31,110 bases of DNA. Origin: Caryophanales bacterium UBA4951. GTDB lineage: Bacteria; Bacillota_I; Bacilli_A; RFN20; CAG-826. Position 1 is the stretch's first letter. Each line of letters opens with the position of its first letter. The stretch covers positions 1-31,110 of the forward strand of contig DHAP01000053.1 of assembly GCA_002397465.1 (NCBI GenBank), given 5' to 3'. The notes below the pieces were generated by a model. It did no database searches. It was not told the DNA's origin and saw only the letters and a program-made list of their open reading frames with translations. Positions 22,361 to 31,062 of this stretch are shown piece by piece. The translations under genes were made by a program, and so were the position numbers.

Positions 22361-24406
22361 ATGATTAGCTGCAGCAACTTAACTATATCGTATGACGGAA
22401 GAACTTTGTTCTCGTCACTTTCATACTCTTTCAAAAAGGGCCTCACATTTATTGTTGGAGAATCGGGGTCAGGCAAAAGCACTCTTCTTGAAGCTTTGCT
22501 GGGTTACATCGTCACCGATGGGGGAAGTGTGAATAGGGGGGGCGGTGATTCATTCTCCTATCTTTCAGAACGTCATGCCAACTGCCTTGGAAACCTCAGC
22601 CTTTGTGACAATATTTCAGCTTTTTATGGAAAAGAGGCGCTAGCAGGGGAACGATATAAAGAACTTTGCAATATTCTTTCGTTCGTTGATTCGGGCAAAG
22701 CCGTCTTTTTTCTAAGCGGTGGTGAACGTAAAAAGGCTGAACTGATTTTTACCTTTCTTAAGGATTCCTCATATTATGTTTTGGACGAACCGTTCAAGTC
22801 GCTGGACAAAACGACCTGTTCCGCCTTGCTTTCGTTCCTTCGCAGAGAAGGCGCTTCAAAAGGCGTAATTATTACAAACAACCAATCAGGTTTCGAACCT
22901 GAAGATGGGGAAGGAATCATCAATCTCAATGATTTAAGCAAGAACAGGCAGCCGAAGTCTGAACCGACGCCAGAAAAATTAATAAGATTACAAGGGCCAC
23001 GACGGAGCCTTTTGCTCAAAAGTGCCTTCCTATCACATCCGACCTTTTTTATTCTTAGATCTCTATTCGTTCTTTTGGCTTCGGTTTCATTTAGCGCATC
23101 TTTGGCCTTCCTTCCAAAATCTGACAGCGAAGCCCGCAAATCAGGTATTGTCGGATCTGAACCCTATTCGAATGTCGTAAATGACCCGGCATTTTTCCCT
23201 TTCAGCGATGATCCTTTGCTGAAACGTTCTCTCTCAAATGAAAGCGACAGAATCAGCTTATCCAGTTGGGACGAGAAAACGGTCTTTGTCACAAGCTCCA
23301 CTTTGAATGGCTCTCTTTGGGGAAAAGAATCCTTTGATGATGTGCCATTTATCAATGATGGCGTGGATATTTCGCTTTTTGATTCTAGCGGTGCCGCTTC
23401 AAGCCTACATTACGAGACTATGTCTACAAACGACTATGAGAAAGAGATAAATTCCCTTCCTCCTTTGCTTATTGACGCCTCAAAAAACGGGAAGTCTATT
23501 TATTTTCTTTCTCCTCAAAGCCTGAAAAAGCTCCTTTCATTAGGTGGATTGGGATCCATAAAAAGATTGGATGGGACCCCGCTAAGAGGACGCTACGGCT
23601 ATGCGGCTATTGAGACATACACATCTTTGGGCGACTATCATCTTGAGCTTTCGTCTTCTTCGTCGAAAGACGCGGCTCCGCTAGTGGTGGATGACGATGC
23701 CGAGCCTTATCTTACCTATCCTGGGGCTGAAGACGTCTCCATTAATTACACACTTCATTTTGGCATGACCACATCATCGCATTTCAAATGCGCCGTCTCA
23801 CAAGATGGGGCTGCCCACATCTCAAGCGGCCTTCTTTTGAATTATCTAATCTTTGATTCTTATTCTCCGATGGCTCTCTCTTATCAGTTTGCGATATTTC
23901 CTACGAATGAAATCCAAAACAGTTTTCTTAAAGCTTATACGCCAGTCCCGACTGGACGGCAGCAGCGAAGAGAAGTAATTTTCTCTTTCGCCATCGCTAG
24001 TTTTGCCTTCACTGGCATCCTTGCAGTGATTTTTTGTGTTTTTCAAACCGATAAAGAAAAGAAAAACAGACAGGAAAGGCATGATCTTCTCAAGAAGTTT
24101 TCCATGAAAGACGGCGAGATGGTATGGAACGGGTCCGCTTTCGCTTTATCAAGTATTATGTGTCTGGCGCTATATTTTCCGTTTCGCTCATTGGCGAATA
24201 ATGTCTACCGCGCCGAGTCACTATCCGAGGGCGGCCTTGAAGAGACTTCCGTTTTTACCCCATCCTTCATTTCTTCGTACTATTCCGGCTGGAACCAATC
24301 GTTTTATCGTTTGGAGACCCCATCCTTCTATTGCTTCCTTCTCCTTGCTTTGGGAACCGTTTTCTTCATGGCGTCTATTGTTCGACTCAAAAGGAAAAGA
24401 AAATGA
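22361..24406 (+). CDS. ABC transporter, ATPase-permease fusion with degenerate Q- and H-loops
   Basis: This 681-residue protein has an N-terminal ATPase (1-~195). Walker A is GESGSGKST (33-41), the signature LSGGE (118-122) is canonical, and Walker B is YYVLDEP (138-144). The Q-loop position reads YLSE (E70) and the switch His is replaced by Asn (ITNNQ, N173). The permease part has one helix near 224-250, a ~280-residue outer domain and three helices near 538-560, 590-613 and 654-675, the MacB/FtsX (type VII) layout. Its stop overlaps the next gene's start (ATGA). With that partner it should form a heterodimer with one normal and one degenerate ATP site. Type VII systems often move peptides or lipoproteins, or resist antimicrobials; the substrate here is unknown. 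The start has no close Shine-Dalgarno. Confidence 0.85.
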   Translation: MISCSNLTISYDGRTLFSSLSYSFKKGLTFIVGESGSGKSTLLEALLGYIVTDGGSVNRGGGDSFSYLSERHANCLGNLSLCDNISAFYGKEALAGERYKELCNILSFVDSGKAVFFLSGGERKKAELIFTFLKDSSYYVLDEPFKSLDKTTCSALLSFLRREGASKGVIITNNQSGFEPEDGEGIINLNDLSKNRQPKSEPTPEKLIRLQGPRRSLLLKSAFLSHPTFFILRSLFVLLASVSFSASLAFLPKSDSEARKSGIVGSEPYSNVVNDPAFFPFSDDPLLKRSLSNESDRISLSSWDEKTVFVTSSTLNGSLWGKESFDDVPFINDGVDISLFDSSGAASSLHYETMSTNDYEKEINSLPPLLIDASKNGKSIYFLSPQSLKKLLSLGGLGSIKRLDGTPLRGRYGYAAIETYTSLGDYHLELSSSSSKDAAPLVVDDDAEPYLTYPGAEDVSINYTLHFGMTTSSHFKCAVSQDGAAHISSGLLLNYLIFDSYSPMALSYQFAIFPTNEIQNSFLKAYTPVPTGRQQRREVIFSFAIASFAFTGILAVIFCVFQTDKEKKNRQERHDLLKKFSMKDGEMVWNGSAFALSSIMCLALYFPFRSLANNVYRAESLSEGGLEETSVFTPSFISSYYSGWNQSFYRLETPSFYCFLLLALGTVFFMASIVRLKRKRK

Positions 24407-26316
24407 TCGAATTAATCGATGTTCAAAAACGTTTTGGCTACAAGACAATTTTCTCGGATATCAATCTGAGGCTGCCGGATTATGGACTTTATCTTCTTGA
24501 AGGGCCCAATGGATCTGGAAAATCAACCTTGCTTTCTATGATCTTCGGGATTGATTTCGATTATGAGGGAACCATTAGAATTAATGGCCAAACAGTCTCC
24601 AAGGAAAATCGAAGGAGACTTGAAGAGTCTTCGATTGCTTTGATAACTCAAAAGCCTCTTTTATTCGATGAGTATGATGTTCTCGACAACATACTCCTTC
24701 CTTATCAAAGCCGCGATAAGGAAAGGGCGCTGACAATTCTCGACAAACTAGGGATTTTCGCCATCTCCCACGCCTTTCCTGAAACACTGAGTGATGGGGA
24801 AAAGCTTAGAGTCTCGTTCGCCCGGGCCCTCTTCAAAGACCCCTCTATCCTTCTTTGCGACGAGGTAACATCTGGTCTTGACCCAAAGAATACCTTGGAG
24901 GCAAATACTCTCCTCAAGGAACTTGCCGAGAGCGCCCTGGTGATCTTCGCTACCCACAAGGAAGAAGACGACCGCTTTTTCGATGGGTATCCACGTCTCT
25001 TGTTTTCCAATGGTCAGCTTGCTCTAAAAGAAGAAAGACGCATCATTAACGAGCCCAAAGATTATATCTTGGATGCCAAAACAAAGACCAAGCCGTCTCT
25101 GTTTTTCTCGCTCCTTAATAAACTCATGGTGCCTTGGATGGCTTTTTTCCTCATTCTATCGACGTTGGGCAGTCTTGGCGTCTTCGCTTATGGAAAAAAT
25201 GGCAGTGACCCATCATTCAACGAGGACTATCTTTTTGACAATTATCCCTATCTCGTCATTCAAAGCGGCGATCTTTTTCAAAGCGGTCTTCCATTAACCG
25301 AAGACTCGTTCATCCCCAGCTTTGACGGGGTTAGGCTTTCAGATTCCTCATCATCGTATGGAGAAGTGAAATGTCTTTCCTTGATTTCCATAAAATCATC
25401 TCTGGACAAAAACTTTCTCCCTGCGATCTCTATCGGGAAATGGGCTGAAAAAGATAATGATTTGGTGATATCGCTTTCTCGTTTTTCTGCACTCGAGGAG
25501 ACACTTGGAGTAACTGGAGATGATGAGAAGGCCTTGGAGGAAGTTCAGACGAAATGGGACTCCATTCTCGCTGGAAATTCGACCGCGTATTCTCTCGTCG
25601 GAGTCTATCAGGACGTCGAAGAACGTAATGTTTCCGCAAAGAAACAACTGTTATCGCAAATGGGACGTACTGATTTGTCTTATGATCCAAAACGCGTCTA
25701 TGCGGTTCTTGACTATGGCATCTCAAGCGCTTTTACTTTTATCTCATCAAATGAGCCGATTAAACAATATGTTGGTTTCTATCCGACTGACAGTGAAAGA
25801 AGCCGCCTGAGAAACCAAACTGGCTATACATATGAGAATCTCGGTGAAGAAAACCCATATTTATCAAAAGATGGTCAAGAATATCCCGCTATTGCTCAAA
25901 AAGACGTTGCTTCATCACGCCTGCTTCTTTCTGAACTTTTATTTGTCTTTGCCTTTGTCTCCTCGGTTTTGTTTGGGCTGTTCATGTTTCTCCAGTTGCG
26001 GAGACGGATCGCCTTTTATAGAGCCATCAATCCCGATAGCCGAAGTCTTTATGAGTATTTCGTAAAGAGGACGCTTTTGGGCGTCGCGTTTCAAGCCGCG
26101 ATCGGCTTGATCATCTTAGCCATTGGAGGGCCAATACTGGAGATGGTATTTGAGGGCACCATTCTATTGGACAGCTCTATTGTCTTCATTGATTTATCTT
26201 GGAGGCCATTCGTTCTTTTTACGATCGTTTATTTGGCCCAATTGCTATTTTTGCTAATTTCGATACGGTTGCTCTTTCGCGGAAGCATCCAAAAAGAAAT
26301 TCGAGAGAATCAATAA
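24403..26316 (+). CDS. ABC transporter, ATPase-permease fusion, partner subunit
   Basis: This 637-residue protein has an ATPase domain (1-~215) with Walker A GPNGSGKST (34-42), Q-loop Gln83, the variant signature LSDGE (129-133), Walker B ILLCDE (149-154), D-loop SGLDP and switch His185 (ATHKE). TM1 lies near 242-264, an outer domain covers ~265-505, and TM2-TM4 fall near 507-532, 556-580 and 600-625, the same plan as the preceding protein. The start was set at the ATG overlapping the previous stop; an upstream in-frame ATG lies inside the other gene. Its intact Q and H loops face the partner's canonical LSGGE in the expected dimer, complementing the defects of the first subunit. The AT-rich composition differs from the housekeeping genes. 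Confidence 0.87.
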   Translation: MIELIDVQKRFGYKTIFSDINLRLPDYGLYLLEGPNGSGKSTLLSMIFGIDFDYEGTIRINGQTVSKENRRRLEESSIALITQKPLLFDEYDVLDNILLPYQSRDKERALTILDKLGIFAISHAFPETLSDGEKLRVSFARALFKDPSILLCDEVTSGLDPKNTLEANTLLKELAESALVIFATHKEEDDRFFDGYPRLLFSNGQLALKEERRIINEPKDYILDAKTKTKPSLFFSLLNKLMVPWMAFFLILSTLGSLGVFAYGKNGSDPSFNEDYLFDNYPYLVIQSGDLFQSGLPLTEDSFIPSFDGVRLSDSSSSYGEVKCLSLISIKSSLDKNFLPAISIGKWAEKDNDLVISLSRFSALEETLGVTGDDEKALEEVQTKWDSILAGNSTAYSLVGVYQDVEERNVSAKKQLLSQMGRTDLSYDPKRVYAVLDYGISSAFTFISSNEPIKQYVGFYPTDSERSRLRNQTGYTYENLGEENPYLSKDGQEYPAIAQKDVASSRLLLSELLFVFAFVSSVLFGLFMFLQLRRRIAFYRAINPDSRSLYEYFVKRTLLGVAFQAAIGLIILAIGGPILEMVFEGTILLDSSIVFIDLSWRPFVLFTIVYLAQLLFLLISIRLLFRGSIQKEIRENQ

Positions 26317-26338
26317 CGACATGAGACATGGTGTCTTC

Positions 26339-26378
26339 CCTAGAATAGAAACCTTGAAACTGTTTGCTTATTCTAAGG
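26339..26378. terminator. Inverted repeat between the ABC operon and the convergent remnant
   Basis: CCTAGAATA (26339-26347) can pair with TATTCTAAGG (26369-26378), one bulge, with a 21-base loop. A smaller AGACA/TGTCT hairpin precedes it near 26324-26336. There is no strong U-tract, so termination is uncertain. Confidence 0.3.
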
Positions 26379-26982
26379 GGAAAATCCTGTCGGCATAGGC
26401 TGACCAGGAATAATTCAATTTATAATATGCTAAGACGTCTTTTTGAACATAGATATTCGCGTTTGTTCCCTGTAACAATGATTGGCCTACCGCCAGCGTG
26501 CTTGGACTTGAATTCATGATGACGATCCTTTTCAAAGACGGAAGCTCATCAAAGGAGGCACCTTCGATGAAACGGATATTGCTTTGGATTGTTACTTGTT
26601 TCAAAGAATCCGAAGTCATGGCGTTTGACGTAAACGAAGTGATCTTTTTTCCATTGTATGTGAATGGGACAACCAGGCTATCTTTGGTCTTGCCCTCATC
26701 GGAAATCCCCACGATTGTAGCGTCTGATGACGTTTCTTCAAACGTGAAACATCCAAGGTCGGAATCATCTCCTGATGTCTCGGCATCCGGAGGAACGACT
26801 GGCATGGTTGGATCATCGATAGTGGTGGGCGAGGTGTTCTTCAATACCACTTTCAGGTCTTTGACCAACGATTTGGTGAAAAGAATGGCACCGCTGTTAT
26901 TGAGATGGAAGTTGGTGTCATAAAACCATCCGCTGTCCAAAAGGGAATCGTTGGGATTCCCGATGATTGGTTTGCCGGAGTT
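26368..26982 (-). pseudogene. C-terminal remnant of an SGNH-hydrolase-like / surface-repeat protein
   Basis: The frame is open from about 26982 but has no credible start codon or ribosome site. It begins mid-protein with GKPIIGNPNDSLLDSGWFYDTNFHLNNSGA. The DTNFHLN segment resembles the C-terminal DXXH block of SGNH/GDSL hydrolases. A Pro/Asp linker (TIDDPTMPVVPPDAETSGDDSD) follows, then a region like BspA-type leucine-rich repeats: ITSFTSNAMTSDSLKQVTIQSNIRFIEGASFDELPSLKRIVI, ending YVQKDVLAYYKLNYSWSAYADRIFPLE. Its N-terminal part was lost where it joins the response-regulator fragment. The parent protein was probably a cell-surface protein; this is family-level inference. Confidence 0.65.
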
Positions 26983-27189
26983 TGACCGCCGCCTCCATGC
27001 CAGTCATGTTCGGAAACATGATGTCCATAAAGACCAAATCGAAATTAATAGGCGATTCCAAGAAAGAAAAAGCGTTGGTGAAAAACGATATGTGAAAAGG
27101 CACTTGGAGAATTTGGCTTCTCTTTTCAAGACATTGAGATAGAGTCTTGGCTTCTGCGGGTCCTCTTCGACAATCGCGATTTCTATCAT
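26971..27189 (-). pseudogene. N-terminal remnant of a response regulator (frameshifted and truncated)
   Basis: From ATG 27189 the minus strand reads MIEIAIVEEDPQ, then loses frame near 27153. One added base there restores EAKTLSQCLEKRSQILQVPFHISFF...FDLVFMDIMFPNMTGMEAAVKLRQTNH, a classic receiver domain with phosphoacceptor Asp in VFMDIMFP. The sequence then runs into the hydrolase remnant after ~75 residues, so the second half of the receiver and the output domain (LytTR would be the usual partner for this receiver style) are missing. It may have regulated the neighbouring ABC genes, but that is speculation. The single-base loss could be a sequencing error; the truncation could not. Confidence 0.75.
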
Positions 27190-27316
27190 GTCACAAAAGC
27201 CTCTTTATATTTCATTTATTCATAGGTTAAGCAAAAGACAAGACCATTCGTTTCCTTTGCCCGTTGATTTTGAAACTAGGCAAGAAAATTCTTAATTTAG
27301 GTAAAAAAGTCTTATT

Positions 27317-29479
27317 TCAATTTGGATTAGCAACGTTTGCTTGCTTTATTGACAAGCCAATTCGTTTTCTAGGTAGGTCGATGGATATGACTTTGACTTT
27401 GACGATCTCATTGACGTGAACGACTTCCAAAGGCGAAGAAACCGGCTTGTCGGAAAGCTCGGAGATATGGACAAGACCATCTTGATGGACGCCGATATCC
27501 ACGAAGGCTCCGAAATCGACGATGTTGCGGACGGTTCCCATAAGGACTTGCCCGACCTTAAGCTCTTTCATGTCCGTCACTTCTTGGGACAAGGTAGCGC
27601 TGGCGGCCTCAAGCCTGATGTCTCTTCCTGGCTTGATGAGCTCTTGGACGATGTCTTTCAAAGTCGGTTCGCCGACGTTTAGCTCAATGGCCAGAGAATG
27701 ATAATCTTTTATGTTAGACAACGATGATTTGGCCTCTTCTGAGTTAAGCTGGCTGAGAGAGAAACCTAGCTTGGCCAATAAGGCTATGGAGGTCTTATAG
27801 CTTTCAGGGTGGACCGAGGTGTTATCGAGGGGGTTGGAGTCGATGATTCTCAAGAACCCGGCGCATTGCTCATAGGCCTTGGGGCCGAGCTTTGAGACTT
27901 TCCTCAGCTCTTCCCTCGATTTGAAGGGGCCATTCTCGTCACGGTATTTTTCGATGGTCTTGGCTAGAGAGGGTCCGATGCCTGAAATATAAGAAAGCAG
28001 AGCGGATGAGGCGTTGTTCAAATAGACGCCGACCTCATTGACGGCATCCTCGACGACTCCGTGGAGGGCCGATGAGAGTTTCTTCTGGTCCAAGTCATGC
28101 TGGTATTGTCCGACTCCTAAGGAGTAGGGGTCGATCTTCACCAACTCCGCGAGAGGATCTTGAAGCCTTCTTGCCAAGGAGATGGCGCTTCGCTTCTCAA
28201 CGCTTAAGGAAGGGAACTCCTCCCCGCCTAACACCGAGGCGCTGTAGACGGAGGCACCGGCCTCGTTGACGATGAATAGTTTGACCTCGAGGCCGTTTCT
28301 TTTGATGACGTCGTTGATGAAAGCCTCGCTTTCCCTTGAGGCGGTTCCGTTCCCTAAGGCGATGTAATCAATCTTGTCGTTCTTGATGAAAGAGAGAAGG
28401 AGCTTCTCGCTTTCCTCTTTCTTCTCTTTGCCGCCGATCGTCGGATAGATGACTCCGACGTGGAGAAGTTTTCCTGAGCTATCGACGCTGGCGAGTTTGC
28501 AGCCATTGATGAAGGCCGGGTCAAAGCCCAAAACCCTTTTGCCCTTAAGAGGTGCGGATAAAAGAAGCTGCTTAAGGTTGTCTTTGAAGATGATGATGCT
28601 GGCGTCCTCGGCCTTTGCGAAGAGGTCGTTTCTGATCTCGTTTTCAACGGCAGGGGCGATCAAACGCTTATAGGAATCCTCGCAAACTGAGCGTATTTCC
28701 TTTTCGTATGGCGAGTTTCTAAGTAGGTATTTCCTGGCTATTTCATTGATGATTGTCATGTGGTCGTAAGCAAAGGAGACGCTTAGGCATTTCTCTTTTT
28801 CGCCGCGGGAGATGGCCAAAGTCTGATAGTTCTTGATGCCCTTCACGAAGGAAGAGAAGGAGGCGTATGTCTGATATTTGTTCTCGACGTCTTCTTTCGT
28901 TTGCTTGCTCGTAAGCCGGCCGCTTCGGATGATGTATGATTTGGCAAAGTCATAGAAAGAGGCGACGTCTGACATCTCTTCGGCCAAGATGTCATAGGCT
29001 CCTTTTAATGCCGCGTCCCGGTCGGGGATGCCTTTCTCTTCGTTGATGTATTTGTCGGCTTCGGAATAGAGGCTTGCCAGGCTTCCGTTCTGGGCGAGGA
29101 GGTATTTCTCAAGCGGGGCCAAGCCAGCTTCGATGGCCATGCTCCCACGGGTCTTCCTTTTCTTTTTGTAGGGGCGGTAGAGATTGTCGACTTCCGTCAG
29201 TTTTTGGGCGTTTTCGATGGCTAGTTCAAGCTCGGGAGTCAGCTTCCCTTGCTCAGAGATTGACGAAAGAACGCTTTTCTTCCGTTCCTCAAGGCCTTTC
29301 AGATATTCATATCTCTCACTTAGATTGCGGAGGGTTACGTCATCCATCTCCCCCGTGACTTCTTTTCTATAACGGGCGATGAAAGGAATGGTGTTTCCTT
29401 CGTCCAGCAATGAGATCGCGGCTCTGGCTTTCTCTTCAGGGATCGATAATTCGCTTGATAAAACTTTGATGATTTCCAT
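27317..29479 (-). CDS. tex: Tex family RNA-binding transcription accessory protein
   Basis: This is a 720-residue cytosolic nucleic-acid-binding protein. The N-terminal helical region has the Tex hallmark IPFIARYRKEVTGEMDDVTLRNLSERYEYL. The YqgF-like RNase-H fold follows (KRVLGFDPAFINGCKLASVD...), then the conserved RRLQDPLAELVKIDPYSLGVGQYQHD. Helix-hairpin-helix repeats come next (NASSALLSYISGIGPSLAKTI; SRE-type LRKVSKLGPKAYEQCAGFLRI). A C-terminal S1 domain (~640-710: VGQVLMGTVRNIVDFGAFVDIGVHQDGLVHISEL) completes it. Length is normal. There is no Shine-Dalgarno; TAGACT lies seven bases upstream of the ATG on the minus strand, suggesting a near-leaderless message. No terminator was found at its 3' side. 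Confidence 0.95.
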   Translation of the reverse strand: MEIIKVLSSELSIPEEKARAAISLLDEGNTIPFIARYRKEVTGEMDDVTLRNLSERYEYLKGLEERKKSVLSSISEQGKLTPELELAIENAQKLTEVDNLYRPYKKKRKTRGSMAIEAGLAPLEKYLLAQNGSLASLYSEADKYINEEKGIPDRDAALKGAYDILAEEMSDVASFYDFAKSYIIRSGRLTSKQTKEDVENKYQTYASFSSFVKGIKNYQTLAISRGEKEKCLSVSFAYDHMTIINEIARKYLLRNSPYEKEIRSVCEDSYKRLIAPAVENEIRNDLFAKAEDASIIIFKDNLKQLLLSAPLKGKRVLGFDPAFINGCKLASVDSSGKLLHVGVIYPTIGGKEKKEESEKLLLSFIKNDKIDYIALGNGTASRESEAFINDVIKRNGLEVKLFIVNEAGASVYSASVLGGEEFPSLSVEKRSAISLARRLQDPLAELVKIDPYSLGVGQYQHDLDQKKLSSALHGVVEDAVNEVGVYLNNASSALLSYISGIGPSLAKTIEKYRDENGPFKSREELRKVSKLGPKAYEQCAGFLRIIDSNPLDNTSVHPESYKTSIALLAKLGFSLSQLNSEEAKSSLSNIKDYHSLAIELNVGEPTLKDIVQELIKPGRDIRLEAASATLSQEVTDMKELKVGQVLMGTVRNIVDFGAFVDIGVHQDGLVHISELSDKPVSSPLEVVHVNEIVKVKVISIDLPRKRIGLSIKQANVANPN

Positions 29480-29597
29480 ATTGCAAAGTCTATATCTTAT
29501 TCTCTATTTAGGCAAAGGCGGGCCATGGAAGAATGGGATGTGAAAATAAAACTCAACATCTCACTCGGAGAGTAGTATCCTCAACAAGGGAAAAACA

Positions 29598-30992
29598 ATG
29601 AATGATGTCATAATCGTTGGCGCTGGTCCGGCTGGTATTTTCACTGCGTTGGAACTGATCAGGAAGGGCTCGAAGAAGAAGATCCTTATCGTCGAGAAGG
29701 GCCATCCTATCGAGACAAGAAGCTGCCCAAAGGCCAAACTTGGCCATTGCGCGAACTGCAATCCGTGCGCCATAACGACCGGATTCTCCGGAGCTGGGGC
29801 TTTCAGCGACGGCAAGCTTTCGCTTTCGCATGAAGTCGGCGGGGAATTGCCGGAGTTGATCGGAGAGGACAATGCCCAGTCACTCATCGACTACACCGAT
29901 TCCATCTACCTTGAATTCGGGGCCGACAAACATATTGAAGGATTAGGAAACGAGTCGGAGGTCAAAGAGATCAGGAAAAGAGCCATCGAGGCTGGACTCA
30001 AACTCGTGGACTGCCCAATAAGACATCTAGGGACTGAAAAAGCCCGTGATTTGTATTTGGCGATTGAGAACTATCTGAAAGAACATGGCGTCGAGATGCT
30101 TTTCGGTTATGAGTGCAATGACATCGTGCTCGACCAGAACGGCTGCAAAGGCGTCAGGGTTCATAAGTTGAATGACAAAGAAGAAGAGACCATATACGGG
30201 AACGACATCGTCATCGCCTCTGGAAGAAGGGGCGCGGACTGGCTGGAGAGGATATGCTCAAAATACGACATCGCCCATGGCCCCGGACCGGTCGACATCG
30301 GCGTGAGGGTCGAAGTGAGAAACGAAGTCATGGAGGAACTCAACAAAGTCCTCTATGAGGCCAAACTCATTGGCTATCCAGGCCCATTCAAGGACAGGGT
30401 CAGGACCTTCTGCCAAAATCCAGGCGGCTTTGTCGCCCAGGAGAATTACGATAACAACCTTGCGGTCGTCAACGGCCATAGCTACAAAGACAAAAAGAGC
30501 GCCAACACGAATCTTTCGATTCTTTGCTCCCACAATTTCAATGAGCCATTCCATGAGCCGATTCTCTACGCCCAAAGAGTGGGTGAACTCACCAATATGC
30601 TTGGGGCCGGACACATCTTGGTCCAGCGTTTTGGCGATATCCTCGATGGCAAAAGGACGTGGCAGAAAGAACTCTTGAGAAGCAACGTCAAACCGACTTT
30701 GATAGACGCGGTGGCAGGCGACATCACGGCCGCGATGCCTTATCGGACGATGACGGATATCATCGCCTTCATCAAAGCCATGGACAACGTGGTCCCGGGT
30801 TTTGCCTCGAATGAGACGCTTCTATATTCCCCAGAGCTCAAATTCTATTCGAACAAGATAAAAATGGATGAGCATTTGGTGACGAATATCTCCCATTTGT
30901 ATTGCCTAGGGGACAGTTCAGGATGGACAAGGGGCCTTATGATGGCCAGCGTCATGGGCGTCGTCATGGCCAGAGAATTGTTAGCTCGTTAA
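29598..30992 (+). CDS. FAD-dependent dehydrogenase-like protein (COG2509 type)
   Basis: This 464-residue flavoprotein is of unknown substrate. The N-terminal Rossmann motif is GAGPAG (8-13), with an acidic residue at E33 (IVEKG) for the FAD ribose. A cysteine cluster follows at C43, C51, C54 and C57 (CX7CX2CX2C), then GFSGAGAFSDGKLSLS, typical of this family. ASGRRGADWLERI and the C-terminal CLGDSSGWTRGLMMASVMGVVMA complete the FAD fold. The cysteines could bind a metal or Fe-S cluster. AAGGG upstream of the ATG is a moderate ribosome site; no strong promoter is evident. It is divergent from tex and ends 70 bases before a tRNA gene. Confidence 0.88.
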   Translation: MNDVIIVGAGPAGIFTALELIRKGSKKKILIVEKGHPIETRSCPKAKLGHCANCNPCAITTGFSGAGAFSDGKLSLSHEVGGELPELIGEDNAQSLIDYTDSIYLEFGADKHIEGLGNESEVKEIRKRAIEAGLKLVDCPIRHLGTEKARDLYLAIENYLKEHGVEMLFGYECNDIVLDQNGCKGVRVHKLNDKEEETIYGNDIVIASGRRGADWLERICSKYDIAHGPGPVDIGVRVEVRNEVMEELNKVLYEAKLIGYPGPFKDRVRTFCQNPGGFVAQENYDNNLAVVNGHSYKDKKSANTNLSILCSHNFNEPFHEPILYAQRVGELTNMLGAGHILVQRFGDILDGKRTWQKELLRSNVKPTLIDAVAGDITAAMPYRTMTDIIAFIKAMDNVVPGFASNETLLYSPELKFYSNKIKMDEHLVTNISHLYCLGDSSGWTRGLMMASVMGVVMARELLAR

Positions 30993-31000
30993 CTTTTTCC

Positions 31001-31029
31001 TTGCCCCGGATAAAGAGGCTATCTATAAT
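31001..31029 (+). promoter_or_regulatory. Promoter of tRNA-Val
   Basis: TTGCCC (31001-31006), 17-base spacer, consensus TATAAT (31024-31029). +1 is expected near 31036. Confidence 0.8.
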
Positions 31030-31036
31030 AGTCCTC

Positions 31037-31050
31037 GCGGCTTAAGCCGC
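31037..31050. repeat. Perfect palindrome in the tRNA-Val leader
   Basis: GCGGCTTAAGCCGC is a 14-base perfect palindrome at the predicted transcript start. It could form a 5' hairpin in the tRNA precursor or be a protein site. Confidence 0.5.
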
Positions 31051-31062
31051 AATCGCAGCTGT

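Noticed and set aside
26498..26923. A 141-codon plus-strand open frame
   Set aside because: Antisense to the hydrolase remnant, whose protein features (DTNFHLN, repeat-like strands) are the credible reading.
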